The notes under the pieces: model-generated
The model's database searches: none
Seen by the model: the letters and a program-made list of their open reading frames with translations, nothing else
Told to the model about the DNA's origin: nothing
Shown: piece by piece, positions 24,764 through 33,817 of the stretch
Position numbering within the stretch: position 1 is the stretch's first letter
Layout of the letters: each line of letters opens with the position of its first letter
Position numbers and translations under genes: made by a program
Source: Saccharothrix tamanrassetensis
GTDB taxonomy: Bacteria; Actinomycetota; Actinomycetes; Mycobacteriales; Pseudonocardiaceae
Direction: 5' to 3'
Assembly (NCBI RefSeq): GCF_014203665.1
Contig: NZ_JACHJN010000006.1
Location: forward strand, 1 to 64,000
Length of the DNA: 64,000 nt

Positions 24764-25849
24764 GTGAGCGAAGGCACCGACACCGTCGTGGAGCAGCCGA
24801 CGACCCGACCGGCCCTGCCCCGACGCGGCCTGACCAGGCGCACGTGGACGCTCGTGATCAGCCTGGCGCTGGTCCTGGCGCTGGGCCTGCTCGGCGGGTT
24901 CGCGCGGGTGCCGTACGTGGCGCTGGGCCCCGGCCCGACCTACGACACGCTCGGCCGCATCAACGGGACCGACGTGGTGCACATCGAGGGCCAGGAGACG
25001 TTCCCGACCAAGGGCGCCCTCACCATGACCACGGTGTCGCTCACCGACGACGTGTCGCTGTTCGGCGCGCTCGGCCTGTGGGTCAGCGGCCGGTACGCGC
25101 TCGCGCCGCGCGACGAGTTCTTCCGGCCCGGCGAGTCCGAGCAGCAGGTGCGCGACCAGAACGTGAAGGCGTTCCAGGACTCGCAGACCAGCGCGGAGGT
25201 CGCCGCGCTGCGCTACCTGGACTACCCGATGAAGGTCGTCGCCGCGGAGATCACCAAGGAGAGCGCGGCGGACAACGTGATCCAGCCCAACGACCGGCTG
25301 CTCGCCGTCAACGGCAAGGACATCACCTCCTACGAGGACGTCCGCGCGGCGCTGGAGACCACCAAGCCGGGCGACCAGGTCGACATCACGTTCCAGCGCG
25401 AGTCCGCCCGGCAGACCGCCCGGATCACGCTGGGCAAGACGGAGGACCGGCCCACCGGGTTCCTCGGCGTCCTGCCGGTGGACCGCGCGGACGTGCCGTT
25501 CGACATCAAGATCAGCCTGACCGACGTCGGCGGGCCGTCCGCCGGTCTGCTGTTCGCGCTCTCCATCGTGGACAAGCTGACACCGGGCGAGCTCAACGGC
25601 GGCCAGTCGGTCGCGGGCACCGGCGAGATCAACGACAAGGGCGAGGTCGGCCGGATCGGCGGGATCAACTTCAAGATGGTCGCCGCGCGCGAGGCCGGCG
25701 CGACGACCTTCCTGGTGCCGGCGGGGAACTGCGACGAGGCCAAGCAGCACGCGCCGGAGGGCATGAGGCTGGTCAAGGTCGAGAAGCTGGCGGACGCCGT
25801 CGAGTCGCTGAAGGCGATCAACGACGGCAAGGACGCGCCCAGCTGCTGA
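24764..25849 (+). CDS. membrane-anchored PDZ / Lon-like serine protease
   Basis: 361 residues from GTG 24764. One membrane segment lies at residues about 29-49 (LVISLALVLALGLLGGFARV), followed by an extracytoplasmic PDZ domain (about 175-240, PNDRLLAVNGKDITSYEDV). The C-terminal Lon (S16) proteolytic domain shows the nucleophile Ser in VGGPSAGLLFALSIVD and the Lys in GINFKMVAAREAG, the Ser-Lys dyad. This corresponds to M. tuberculosis Rv3194c. It is likely a surface quality-control protease. It is divergent from the DUF2342 gene with 81 nt between. Confidence 0.92.
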   Translation: MSEGTDTVVEQPTTRPALPRRGLTRRTWTLVISLALVLALGLLGGFARVPYVALGPGPTYDTLGRINGTDVVHIEGQETFPTKGALTMTTVSLTDDVSLFGALGLWVSGRYALAPRDEFFRPGESEQQVRDQNVKAFQDSQTSAEVAALRYLDYPMKVVAAEITKESAADNVIQPNDRLLAVNGKDITSYEDVRAALETTKPGDQVDITFQRESARQTARITLGKTEDRPTGFLGVLPVDRADVPFDIKISLTDVGGPSAGLLFALSIVDKLTPGELNGGQSVAGTGEINDKGEVGRIGGINFKMVAAREAGATTFLVPAGNCDEAKQHAPEGMRLVKVEKLADAVESLKAINDGKDAPSC

Positions 25850-25960
25850 CGCGCGTGGCAGCCTCGCCGAGGTGCTGATGCGCACCACAGCCTGCTGAAG
25901 AGGGCTGCTGAAGAAGACACCCGCTCGACGCCGCGCGTGGTGATCACGTGCGGCCGCCGG

Positions 25961-26500
25961 TCAGGGCTTCAGCGTCTCCAGCAGGGCGTCCGTCAGGTTC
26001 GGCGCCAGTTCCGGGTGCTCCACGACCTCCTCGGGCACCTCCACGTTGCCGCGCAGCCGCAGCACGCACGCCGCCGAGCCGTCCCGCAGCACGGCCGCCA
26101 CCAGCCGGGCCTCCCGGCGCTGCGGGTGCTCCGCGGCGAACCGCCGGGCCGCCTCGTCGTCCAGGTCCTCGGACAGCTCGGCCTCGGCGTCCGGCGGCAG
26201 CACCACGATCTCCTGCGCCAGCGCGCACCCGCGCACCACGTCCGGCCACACGATGCCCGCCAGCGCCTTGTCCAGCTCGGCGTCCGGCAGCGAGTCCTGG
26301 GCGATCGGCGTCAGCGGCGAGGCCACCGGATCCAGCTGGCCCGCGAGCTCCGGCTGCTGGGCGAGCAGGTCGGCGGTGGGTACCAGGGCGAACAGCTGGG
26401 GCGCCTGGTTCCAGCCGGCGGTGGACACGAACTCCTCGACCTCGCGGGCCACGGCGGGCAGCGCGACGGGCGGCGTTTCACTGGCTGACACGCCCGACAT
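25961..26500 (-). CDS. PPA1309 family protein
   Basis: 179 residues from ATG 26500. Cytoplasmic, mostly helical, with the family segments GWNQAPQLFALVPTADLL, LAGIVWPDVVRGCALAQEIVVLPP and EARLVAAVLRDGSAACVLRLRG. PPA1309 proteins occur across actinobacteria next to UPF0182 genes, as here (divergent, 106 nt apart). Function unknown. Confidence 0.9.
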   Translation of the reverse strand: MSGVSASETPPVALPAVAREVEEFVSTAGWNQAPQLFALVPTADLLAQQPELAGQLDPVASPLTPIAQDSLPDAELDKALAGIVWPDVVRGCALAQEIVVLPPDAEAELSEDLDDEAARRFAAEHPQRREARLVAAVLRDGSAACVLRLRGNVEVPEEVVEHPELAPNLTDALLETLKP

Positions 26501-26606
26501 GGTCCCATCCACCCGAATCGGGCGACCGGACGGGGAACCCTGGGCGGCCTCCGTACAGTTGGACAGAACGTACGAAAGCCATTACCGCGATCCAGGAGCG
26601 TGCCCA

Positions 26607-29594
26607 GTGGCCACTCGGCCCCCGGTCGGACTGCCCAGGCTGTCCCGTCGAAGCCGGATTCTGCTCATCGTCGGTGCGGTGGTGCTGGTCGGTCTGATCA
26701 CCGGTTCCAGGCTGCTCGGCACCTACGTCGACTGGCTGTGGTTCGGCGAGGTCGGCTTCCGCAGCGTCTACGGCACCATGCTGGCGACCCGGCTCGGGTT
26801 GTTCGTCGCCGTGGGACTGCTGGTGGGCGGTCTCGTCGCGCTCAACCTGATCTTCGCCTACCGCACCCGGCCGGTGTTCGTGCCGGTGTCCGGCCCGGAC
26901 GACCCGGTCGCCCGCTACCGCTCGGTGGTGACCCGGCGGATGAAGCTGTTCGCGATCGGCCTGCCGGTGCTCGTCGGCGTGATCGCGGGCACCTCCGCGC
27001 AGGGCGAGTGGCAGCAGTTCCAGCTGTTCCTCAACGGCACGTCGTTCAACGAGACCGACGCCGAGTTCGGCCACGACATCGGTTTCTACGCGTTCCAGCT
27101 GCCGTTCTACACGTGGCTGCTGTCCTGGCTGTTCATCGCCACGGCGGTGTCGTTCGTCGGCGCGGTGGTGTCCCACTACCTGTTCGGCGGCATCCGGCTG
27201 GCCGGCCGCGGCGGTCAGCTCTCCGGGCCCGCGCGCACCCACCTGTCCATCGTGGCGGGCGTGTTCGTGCTGCTCAAGGCGGTGGCGTACTTCTTCGACC
27301 GGTATCAACTGCTGTTCTCCGACCGGAACGAGAAGTTCTACGGCGCCACCTACACCGACCTGAACGCGGTGCTGCCGGCCAAGCTGATCCTGCTCTGCAT
27401 CGCGGTGTTCTGCGCGGTCGCGTTCTTCGTCGGCGCGGTGCTGCGCAACCTGCAACTGCCCGCCATCGCGACCGTGCTGCTGGTGCTGTCCAGCATCCTG
27501 GTCGGCGCGGCGTGGCCCGCGGTGCTGGAGCAGTTCTCGGTGAAGCCGAACGCGATCGAGAAGGAGGCCGAGTCGATCAGCCGGAACATAACCGCCACCA
27601 AGGAGGCGTTCGGGCTGACCGACGAGACGGTCGAGACGAAACCCTACGAGGGCAAGCAGAACGTCTCCCTGGACGAGCTGAAGAGCGACCAGGCGACGCT
27701 GGGCAACATCCGGCTGCTCGACCCGGCCGTGATCTCCAAGACGTTCACCCAGTTCCAGCAGCTGCGCCCGTTCTACGGGTTCCCGGAGAAGCTGGACGTC
27801 GACCGGTACAAGGTGGACAACCAACTCCAGGACTACATCGTCGCGGTCCGCGAGCTGAACACCGCCGGCATCCCGCAGGGCCAGCGCGACTGGATCAACC
27901 AGCACCTGATCTACACGCACGGCAACGGCATGGTGTTCGCCGAGGCGAGCAAGATCAACTCGCCGGCCGACCAGGGCGGCAACGGCGGCTACCCGGTGTT
28001 CGAGGTGGCCGAGGTCGACCAGGACGGCAAGGTCAAGCCGGGTCCGTTCGGCGTGCAGCAGCCGCGCACCTACTTCGGTGAGCTGGGCAGCGCGTCGGAC
28101 TACGCGATCGTCGGCGGGCGCGGCGAGGGCTCGCCGAGCGAGTACGACAGCGACCGTTCGCAGTACACGTACGACGGCAAGGGCGGCGTCCGGATCGGCG
28201 GCCTGTTCAACAAGCTGGTCTTCGCCGCCGCGTACGGCGAGCGGAACATCCTGTTCAACTCGGCCATCGCCGACGAGTCCCGGATCATCTTCAACCGCCA
28301 CCCGCGCGACCGCGTGGAGAAGGTGGCGCCTTGGCTGACCGTGGACGCCGACCCGTACCCGGCCGTGGTGGACGGCCGCATCACGTGGATCGTCGACGGC
28401 TACACGACGCTGGAGAACTACCCCTACGCGCGCCGCACGTCGCTCGCTTCGGCGACGAACGACTCGCTGCCCGGGATGGCCCAGCAGCCCAACAAGGACG
28501 TCAGCTACATCCGCAACTCCGTCAAGGCCACCGTGGACGCCTACGACGGCACGGTGACCCTGTACGCGATGGACGAGAAGGACCCGGTCCTCAAGGCGTG
28601 GATGGGCGTCTTCCCCGGCACGGTGCAGCCCAAGAGCGCGATGTCGCAGTCGCTCCAGGAGCACCTGCGCTACCCGGAGGACCTGTTCAAGGTGCAGCGC
28701 GACACGCTGGCGCGCTACCACGTCGAACAGCCGCGCGACTTCTACTCCGGTGTGTCGTTCTGGGACGTGCCGTCCGACCCGACCGTCGACAACCCGACGA
28801 CCGTGGAGCAGCAGCAGCAGAGCAGCCAGCAGCCACGTGACCAGCAACCGCCGTTCTACGTGCTGGCGGGTGATCCGACCGGTGACCCGAACAAGGTGAG
28901 CTTCCAGCTGACCAGCGCCCTGGTGCGGCAGAACCGGGAGTTCATGGCGTCCTACGTGAGCGTGCGGTCGGATCCGGAGAACTACGGCCGGATAAGCGTG
29001 CTGACGTTGAACAACGAGGCGAAGGGCCCACAGCAGATCCAGACCCAGTTCCTGACCTCCGGTGAGGTCAGCGGGGAGCTGAACCTGCTGACGCAGCGCC
29101 AGACCAAGGTGGTGTACGGGAACCTGCTGACCCTCCCGGTCGGTGGTGGGCTGCTCTACGTGGAGCCCATCTACATCGAACGGGCCAGTCAGAACACCCA
29201 GTTCCCGCAGCTGTTCAAGGTCCTGGTGAGCTTCGGCGACAAGGTCGGCTACGCGTCGACCTTGAAGGAGGCCCTGGAGAAGGTGCTGACCGGCGCGTCG
29301 GCGCAGCTGCCCGACCAGCCGGGCACGCCGCCGACCAGCACCCCGCCGACGACGAGCACCAACCCGCCGACGAACGGCAACGGGCAGAGCACCGAGCTGC
29401 AACAGGCCGTGCGGGACATCCAGAGCGCCTTGGCCGCCATCAAGGCCGCGCAGAGCAGCGGGGACTTCGCCGCGCTCGGCAACGCCTACAAGGCGCTGGA
29501 CGACGCGACGAAGCGATTCGACACCGCCAGCGCGGCCGCGACGCAGCCGACGCAGCCGTCCTCGGTCGTCCCGTCACCCACGCCGACGGGCTGA
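26607..29594 (+). CDS. UPF0182 large membrane protein
   Basis: 995 residues from GTG 26607, with AGGAG 8 nt upstream. Seven membrane segments occupy the first 320 residues, starting SRILLIVGAVVLVGLITGS, with the conserved TYVDWLWFGEVGFRSVYGT after the first. A large extracytoplasmic domain of about 550 residues follows (NPGAIEKEAESISRNI-like NAIEKEAESISRNI; VTWIVDGYTTLENYPYA-type ITWIVDGYTTLENYPYA). The end is a Pro/Thr-rich linker and a helical tail with a further Ser/Pro-rich stretch. M. tuberculosis Rv3193c is the positional counterpart. Function unknown. It ends at a strong terminator. Confidence 0.94.
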   Translation: MATRPPVGLPRLSRRSRILLIVGAVVLVGLITGSRLLGTYVDWLWFGEVGFRSVYGTMLATRLGLFVAVGLLVGGLVALNLIFAYRTRPVFVPVSGPDDPVARYRSVVTRRMKLFAIGLPVLVGVIAGTSAQGEWQQFQLFLNGTSFNETDAEFGHDIGFYAFQLPFYTWLLSWLFIATAVSFVGAVVSHYLFGGIRLAGRGGQLSGPARTHLSIVAGVFVLLKAVAYFFDRYQLLFSDRNEKFYGATYTDLNAVLPAKLILLCIAVFCAVAFFVGAVLRNLQLPAIATVLLVLSSILVGAAWPAVLEQFSVKPNAIEKEAESISRNITATKEAFGLTDETVETKPYEGKQNVSLDELKSDQATLGNIRLLDPAVISKTFTQFQQLRPFYGFPEKLDVDRYKVDNQLQDYIVAVRELNTAGIPQGQRDWINQHLIYTHGNGMVFAEASKINSPADQGGNGGYPVFEVAEVDQDGKVKPGPFGVQQPRTYFGELGSASDYAIVGGRGEGSPSEYDSDRSQYTYDGKGGVRIGGLFNKLVFAAAYGERNILFNSAIADESRIIFNRHPRDRVEKVAPWLTVDADPYPAVVDGRITWIVDGYTTLENYPYARRTSLASATNDSLPGMAQQPNKDVSYIRNSVKATVDAYDGTVTLYAMDEKDPVLKAWMGVFPGTVQPKSAMSQSLQEHLRYPEDLFKVQRDTLARYHVEQPRDFYSGVSFWDVPSDPTVDNPTTVEQQQQSSQQPRDQQPPFYVLAGDPTGDPNKVSFQLTSALVRQNREFMASYVSVRSDPENYGRISVLTLNNEAKGPQQIQTQFLTSGEVSGELNLLTQRQTKVVYGNLLTLPVGGGLLYVEPIYIERASQNTQFPQLFKVLVSFGDKVGYASTLKEALEKVLTGASAQLPDQPGTPPTSTPPTTSTNPPTNGNGQSTELQQAVRDIQSALAAIKAAQSSGDFAALGNAYKALDDATKRFDTASAAATQPTQPSSVVPSPTPTG

Positions 29595-29612
29595 CCTGGG
29601 GTCGAGCAGTGG

Positions 29613-29647
29613 ATCGGGTGGCCTGGGACACGTCCGGGCCACCCGAT
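29613..29647 (+). terminator. terminator of the UPF0182 gene
   Basis: ATCGGGTGGCC and GGCCACCCGAT form an 11-bp perfect stem with a 13-nt loop, followed by TTTG, 19 nt after the stop codon. Confidence 0.88.
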
Positions 29648-29689
29648 TTGCACTCAGGGGTAACCACCGCGTAGAGTTCCAATTACCAA

Positions 29690-29763
29690 CGCGGGGTGGA
29701 GCAGCTCGGTAGCTCGCTGGGCTCATAACCCAGAGGTCGCAGGTTCAAATCCTGTCCCCGCTA
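29690..29763 (+). tRNA. initiator tRNA-fMet (CAT), copy 1
   Basis: A 74-nt cloverleaf with the anticodon loop CTCATAA flanked by GGG and CCC, the three G:C pairs that mark initiator tRNAs. The first base C does not pair with position 72 (T), another initiator feature. The T arm is CAGGTTCAAATCCTG. CCA is not encoded. It is identical to the copy at 30653-30726. Confidence 0.97.
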
Positions 29764-29771
29764 CTGAAGTC

Positions 29772-29811
29772 GTAAAGCCCGGTCTGTGAAGTCCTGCAGG
29801 CCGGGCTTTAC
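29772..29811 (+). terminator. tRNA-fMet terminator
   Basis: GTAAAGCCCGG and CCGGGCTTTAC form an 11-bp stem with an 18-nt loop, beginning 9 nt after the tRNA. Confidence 0.85.
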
Positions 29812-29978
29812 GCTATGTCCATTTCCGTGTCACTCCACACCGGTGCTCACGCCGCCCACACCGCGCCTGTTTTGAGCCGCCTGCCCCACACCGAGCCTGA
29901 GTTGCGTGCGCCGCCTCGCCGGCAGCCGCGCGCAGCGCCTCGCCGCTGGCCGCGCGCCAGCGCACACCCCTCCCAGGC

Positions 29979-30120
29979 TGCGTGTCATCCCCGTATGGCC
30001 TGCCCGTAGGGAACCGCATGTGTCAAGGGCAGATCGAACCCGCGACCACCGCACACGCCTTCCGATCTGCCCTTGACGCATGTGGTTGTCTTTGACCTGG
30101 CCATACGGGGATGACACGCA
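29979..30120. repeat. nested palindromic intergenic repeat, unit 1
   Basis: Outer arms (22 nt, 29979-30000 and 30099-30120) are near-perfect complements containing the core CCCCGTATGGCC. Inner arms TCAAGGGCAGATCG (30023-30036) and CGATCTGCCCTTGA (30063-30076) are also exact complements. Between outer and inner arms the two sides differ. No protein-coding signal is present. The block lies in the 885-nt space between the two tRNA-fMet genes and shares its core with unit 2. Confidence 0.85.
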
Positions 30121-30127
30121 GACCACC

Positions 30128-30158
30128 GCCCTCCAAAGCTCGAAGAGCTTTGGAGGGC
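30128..30158. repeat. perfect hairpin between palindromic units
   Basis: GCCCTCCAAAGCTC and its exact complement (14 bp) flank the loop GAA. The arrangement could form a very stable RNA or DNA hairpin. It separates the two nested palindrome units. Confidence 0.8.
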
Positions 30159-30316
30159 TCTTGTGGAGATCCTTGGCGGTCTGCCCGTCCGGCGAGGACG
30201 CTTTTAGACCTTCAGGCCTGTGCAACCGTGACGCAGGTCGCACCCCACCGAGGAAAAAGAGCGGAAAAGCGACGCTCGCCGCTTGGCAGACCTCCGGGGA
30301 GGAAAACGAAGAGCGT

Positions 30317-30441
30317 CGTGTTCTCCCCGCATGGCCTGTCAAAGACGACCACCCTTGTCCTGGGGGTGCAAGCGAAGAGCGTGCTTGCACCCCCAGGACA
30401 AGCGCGGTAGCCCTGCGGGCAGGCCATACGGGGAGAACACG
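30317..30441. repeat. nested palindromic intergenic repeat, unit 2
   Basis: Outer arms (22 nt, 30317-30338 and 30420-30441) pair with one mismatch and again contain CCCCG(T/C)ATGGCC. Inner arms (20 nt, 30354-30373 and 30383-30402) are exact complements around a 9-nt loop. Compared with unit 1, the stretches CCCGTATGGCCTGCCCG and TCAAAGAC(A/G)ACCAC recur, so both units belong to one repeat family whose members have different inner arms. The rest of the gap up to 30652 is GT-rich without recognised features. Confidence 0.85.
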
Positions 30442-30652
30442 AGAGCAGAGGTCTGTGCGAGCCCGCACTGCGGGTGTTGGTGGGTGCGGGGGATGCGGGT
30501 GTGCGAGAGGGGGAGGGGACGCGGCGATGAGGGTGGGGGTGGGATGATGAGGGTGAGTAGAGGCTGTGAGCTGGGGTTTTTGTGGCGGTCGTGGGTTGAT
30601 GGACCCCCGGTGAAAAGGGGGTTCGAGGGTGTGTATAGTTGGTCTTACCCAA

Positions 30653-30726
30653 CGCGGGGTGGAGCAGCTCGGTAGCTCGCTGGGCTCATAACCCAGAGGT
30701 CGCAGGTTCAAATCCTGTCCCCGCTA
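30653..30726 (+). tRNA. initiator tRNA-fMet (CAT), copy 2
   Basis: Identical over all 74 nt to the copy at 29690-29763, including the GGG/CCC anticodon stem and unpaired C1. Even 8 nt before it (ACCCAACGCGG vs ATTACCAACGCGG) are similar. CCA is not encoded. Confidence 0.97.
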
Positions 30727-30736
30727 CTACAACGAA

Positions 30737-30768
30737 TGACCCCCTCTCCGAATCCGGAGAGGGGGTCA
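30737..30768 (+). terminator. terminator of tRNA-fMet copy 2
   Basis: TGACCCCCTCTCCG and CGGAGAGGGGGTCA form a 14-bp perfect stem with a 4-nt loop. It may also terminate the convergent small gene at 30783. Confidence 0.85.
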
Positions 30769-30782
30769 GTCGTCTGCTCGGG

Positions 30783-30980
30783 TCAGGTCATGTTTTCCGC
30801 CCAGTACTGGGCGCACACCATCGAGCAGACCCGGCCTTCGCCGGAGACAGTGCGGTGACGGCGGATCTGCTTGCCGCACACCATGCACTCGTCCTTGCCG
30901 GCCTGTTCCGGAAGCGAACCGCTCGCCCACGCCCGCGCGCTCTTGACGACCTTGGCGTCCATCCACTTGATACCCACCAC
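30783..30980 (-). CDS. small zinc-finger-like protein
   Basis: 65 residues. Two cysteine pairs (CMVCGKQ and CSMVC, about 17 residues apart) could bind zinc. The basic segment KQIRRHRTVSGEGR lies between. GGAGG precedes the tandem GTG GTG start at a usual distance. Related small proteins occur in Pseudonocardiales. No function known. Confidence 0.72.
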   Translation of the reverse strand: MVGIKWMDAKVVKSARAWASGSLPEQAGKDECMVCGKQIRRHRTVSGEGRVCSMVCAQYWAENMT

Positions 30981-31352
30981 GCACCTCCAGAGAACCGCCT
31001 ACGAGGAGTGATGATCCCAGCACTGTGGGCATCCGCCAGACCAGAGGCCGGACATCACCGTGTTGTGCTAAGCGGGGCCGCTCCGACCAAGACCAACAGC
31101 GCGGGCTGTCACCTCCGGCGGCGTTCGGGTGAACGCAAAAGTGCGGTTTCCCTTGCCCGGCAATGGATTTCCAGATGGTGTGGACACTTCCGGTCAAGCG
31201 GCCGAAAGCGTGGCGTTGATCAGCTTGTCGTCACGCAACGGAGCTTCTCGTTGCTCCGCTTGGCCCAACTCCACTAGCCCGTGATCAGCCACTGTGGACA
31301 GAACGGCTGACCATTGTGGACAGCTCACCCTGAAAGTGGCACCGTTGGTGTC
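30981..31352. other. intergenic region upstream of the PadR-family gene
   Basis: 372 nt without a convincing ORF. A direct repeat ACTGTGGACAG (31291-31301) and ATTGTGGACAG (31313-31323), 22 nt apart, lies 30-60 nt before the regulator gene and is a candidate binding site. An imperfect hairpin (CGGAGC...GCTCCG) lies near 31240-31260. Confidence 0.5.
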
Positions 31353-31853
31353 GTGTCGGACCTGAACGCGACTGCCGCCGCCCTGCTCGGGCTGCTGCAC
31401 GACGGACCCAAGACCGGTGGCCAACTGGTGGCTGAGGCCGGGGAGCGCTTCGGAGCGTTCTTCAGCGTCACCCGCAGCCAGGTCTACCGAGAGCTGCCCG
31501 CGTTGGCTGACGCGGGGCTGCTGCGCCTCGGAAAGCAGGGCCCACGCTCCAGCCAGCAGTACGTCCTGACGGCCGCGGGCAAGAAGGCCTTCAAGAACTG
31601 GCTGCTGACCGAGCCTGGCCCGGACCACCTGCGCAGCCCGTTGATCCTCCGGCTGGTGCACGCCGGCTCGTTGACCGCCAAACAGCGCCAGTCGCTGGTG
31701 GACGCGGCGCGGGCCGGTTACAGCGCCGACCAGGAGGCCGCCAAGACCGCGGTGAAGACCGCGGAGGACGCCTACGCCAAGGCGGTCGCCGAATTCGGCC
31801 TCGCCCACGCCAAGGCCGTGCTCAAGCTGCTCGACGCGATCCCCACGGCCTGA
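31353..31853 (+). CDS. PadR family transcriptional regulator
   Basis: 166 residues from GTG 31353. The N-terminal PadR winged helix is LLGLLHDGPKTGGQLV, then SVTRSQVYRELPALADAGLL and the wing SSQQYVLTAAGKKAF. The C-terminal helical part (AKQRQSLVDAARAGYSADQEAAK...) would mediate dimerisation. The earlier in-frame start at 31314 lacks support. The ligand is unknown. It probably represses itself via the repeats upstream. prfB follows 51 nt later. Confidence 0.88.
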   Translation: MSDLNATAAALLGLLHDGPKTGGQLVAEAGERFGAFFSVTRSQVYRELPALADAGLLRLGKQGPRSSQQYVLTAAGKKAFKNWLLTEPGPDHLRSPLILRLVHAGSLTAKQRQSLVDAARAGYSADQEAAKTAVKTAEDAYAKAVAEFGLAHAKAVLKLLDAIPTA

Positions 31854-31904
31854 GGAGCGCCGACCGGTCGCACTCCGCGACCGGTCCTGGCGTAATCTTC
31901 TGCC

Positions 31905-33008
31905 GTGAACCCGGACGTCGAAGCAGACATCAAGGACCTCTCCGCCACCCTCGCGAGCATCGAGGCGGTGATGGACCTCGCTTCGCTGCGCGCCCAGGTC
32001 GCGGAGCTGGAGGAGGCCGCGGCCCGGCCGGACCTGTGGGACGACCAGGAGCAGGCGCAACGGGTCACCAGCCAGCTCTCGCACAAGCAGGGCGAGCTGC
32101 GCCGCATCGTGAACCTGCGCGAACGCCTGGACGACCTCTCCGTGCTCTACGAGCTGGCCGAGGACGAGGGCGACGCGGGCAGCCTCGCCGAGGCCGACAC
32201 CGAGCGCGTCAAGCTCCGCGACGAGATCTCCTCCCTGGAGGTCCGCACGCTGCTGTCCGGCGAGTACGACGAGCGCAACGCACTGGTCACCATCCGCGCC
32301 GAAGCGGGTGGCGTGGACGCCGCCGACTTCGCCGAGATGCTGCTGCGGATGTACTCCCGCTGGGCCGAACGCCACGGCTACGGCGTGGACGTGTTCGACA
32401 CCTCCTACGCCGAAGAGGCGGGCATCAAGTCCGCGACGTTCCGCGTCACCGCCCCCTACGCCTACGGCACGCTCAGCGTGGAGCAGGGCACGCACCGGCT
32501 GGTGCGCATCTCCCCGTTCGACAACCAGGGACGCCGGCAGACGTCGTTCGCGGGGGTCGAAGTGGTGCCCGTGGTCGAGCAGACCGACCACGTGGACATC
32601 GACGAGAAGGACCTGCGGGTCGACGTGTACCGCTCGTCCGGTCCGGGCGGGCAGGGCGTGAACACCACCGACTCGGCGGTGCGGCTGACGCACATCCCGA
32701 CCGGCATCGTGGTGTCCTGCCAGAACGAGCGCTCCCAGCTGCAGAACAAGGCCACCGCGATGGCCGTGCTGCAGGCGAAGCTGCTGGAGCGCCAGCGGCA
32801 GGAGGAGCAGGCCCGGATGGACGCCCTGAAGGACTCGGGGTCCAGCTGGGGCAACCAGATGCGCTCCTACGTGCTGCACCCGTACCAGATGGTCAAGGAC
32901 CTGCGCACCGAGCACGAGGTCGGAAATCCGTCCGCGGTGCTCGACGGCGAGATCGACGAGTTCCTCGAAGCGGGTATCCGGTGGCGCAAGCAGCAGCAGT
33001 CCTCCTGA
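31905..33008 (+). CDS. prfB: peptide chain release factor 2
   Basis: 367 residues. It reads UGA and UAA stop codons: the tripeptide SPF lies in [14 protein letters not shown] (residues about 205) and the GGQ peptidyl-tRNA hydrolysis loop is [20 protein letters not shown] (residues about 244-263). The frame is open from GTG 31905 without an internal UGA, so the programmed +1 frameshift that autoregulates RF2 in many bacteria is absent, as is usual in actinobacteria. It is followed by ftsE, ftsX and smpB in the standard order. Confidence 0.97.
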   Translation: MNPDVEADIKDLSATLASIEAVMDLASLRAQVAELEEAAARPDLWDDQEQAQRVTSQLSHKQGELRRIVNLRERLDDLSVLYELAEDEGDAGSLAEADTERVKLRDEISSLEVRTLLSGEYDERNALVTIRAEAGGVDAADFAEMLLRMYSRWAERHGYGVDVFDTSYAEEAGIKSATFRVTAPYAYGTLSVEQGTHRLVRISPFDNQGRRQTSFAGVEVVPVVEQTDHVDIDEKDLRVDVYRSSGPGGQGVNTTDSAVRLTHIPTGIVVSCQNERSQLQNKATAMAVLQAKLLERQRQEEQARMDALKDSGSSWGNQMRSYVLHPYQMVKDLRTEHEVGNPSAVLDGEIDEFLEAGIRWRKQQQSS

Positions 33009-33086
33009 TCGGTCAAGCTCCCGTTTCGCACTGCTAGCCAGGGCGAGACGGAGGCTTTACCCAGGCCACCGGTAGACTCACCCGTC

Positions 33087-33776
<690 letters not shown>

Positions 33777-33817
33777 AGACCACCCTCAACCCCCGACCCT
33801 GAGGAACGTTCCCCCCG

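Noticed and set aside
29830..30711. Long minus-strand ORF (293 codons) covering tRNA-fMet and the intergenic repeats
   Set aside because: Its first residues are just the antisense translation of the initiator tRNA, and the rest reads through palindromic repeats; no codon bias or homology features.
31905..32000. Programmed +1 frameshift site in prfB
   Set aside because: The reading frame is continuous with no in-frame UGA near codon 26, so the autoregulatory frameshift is absent here.
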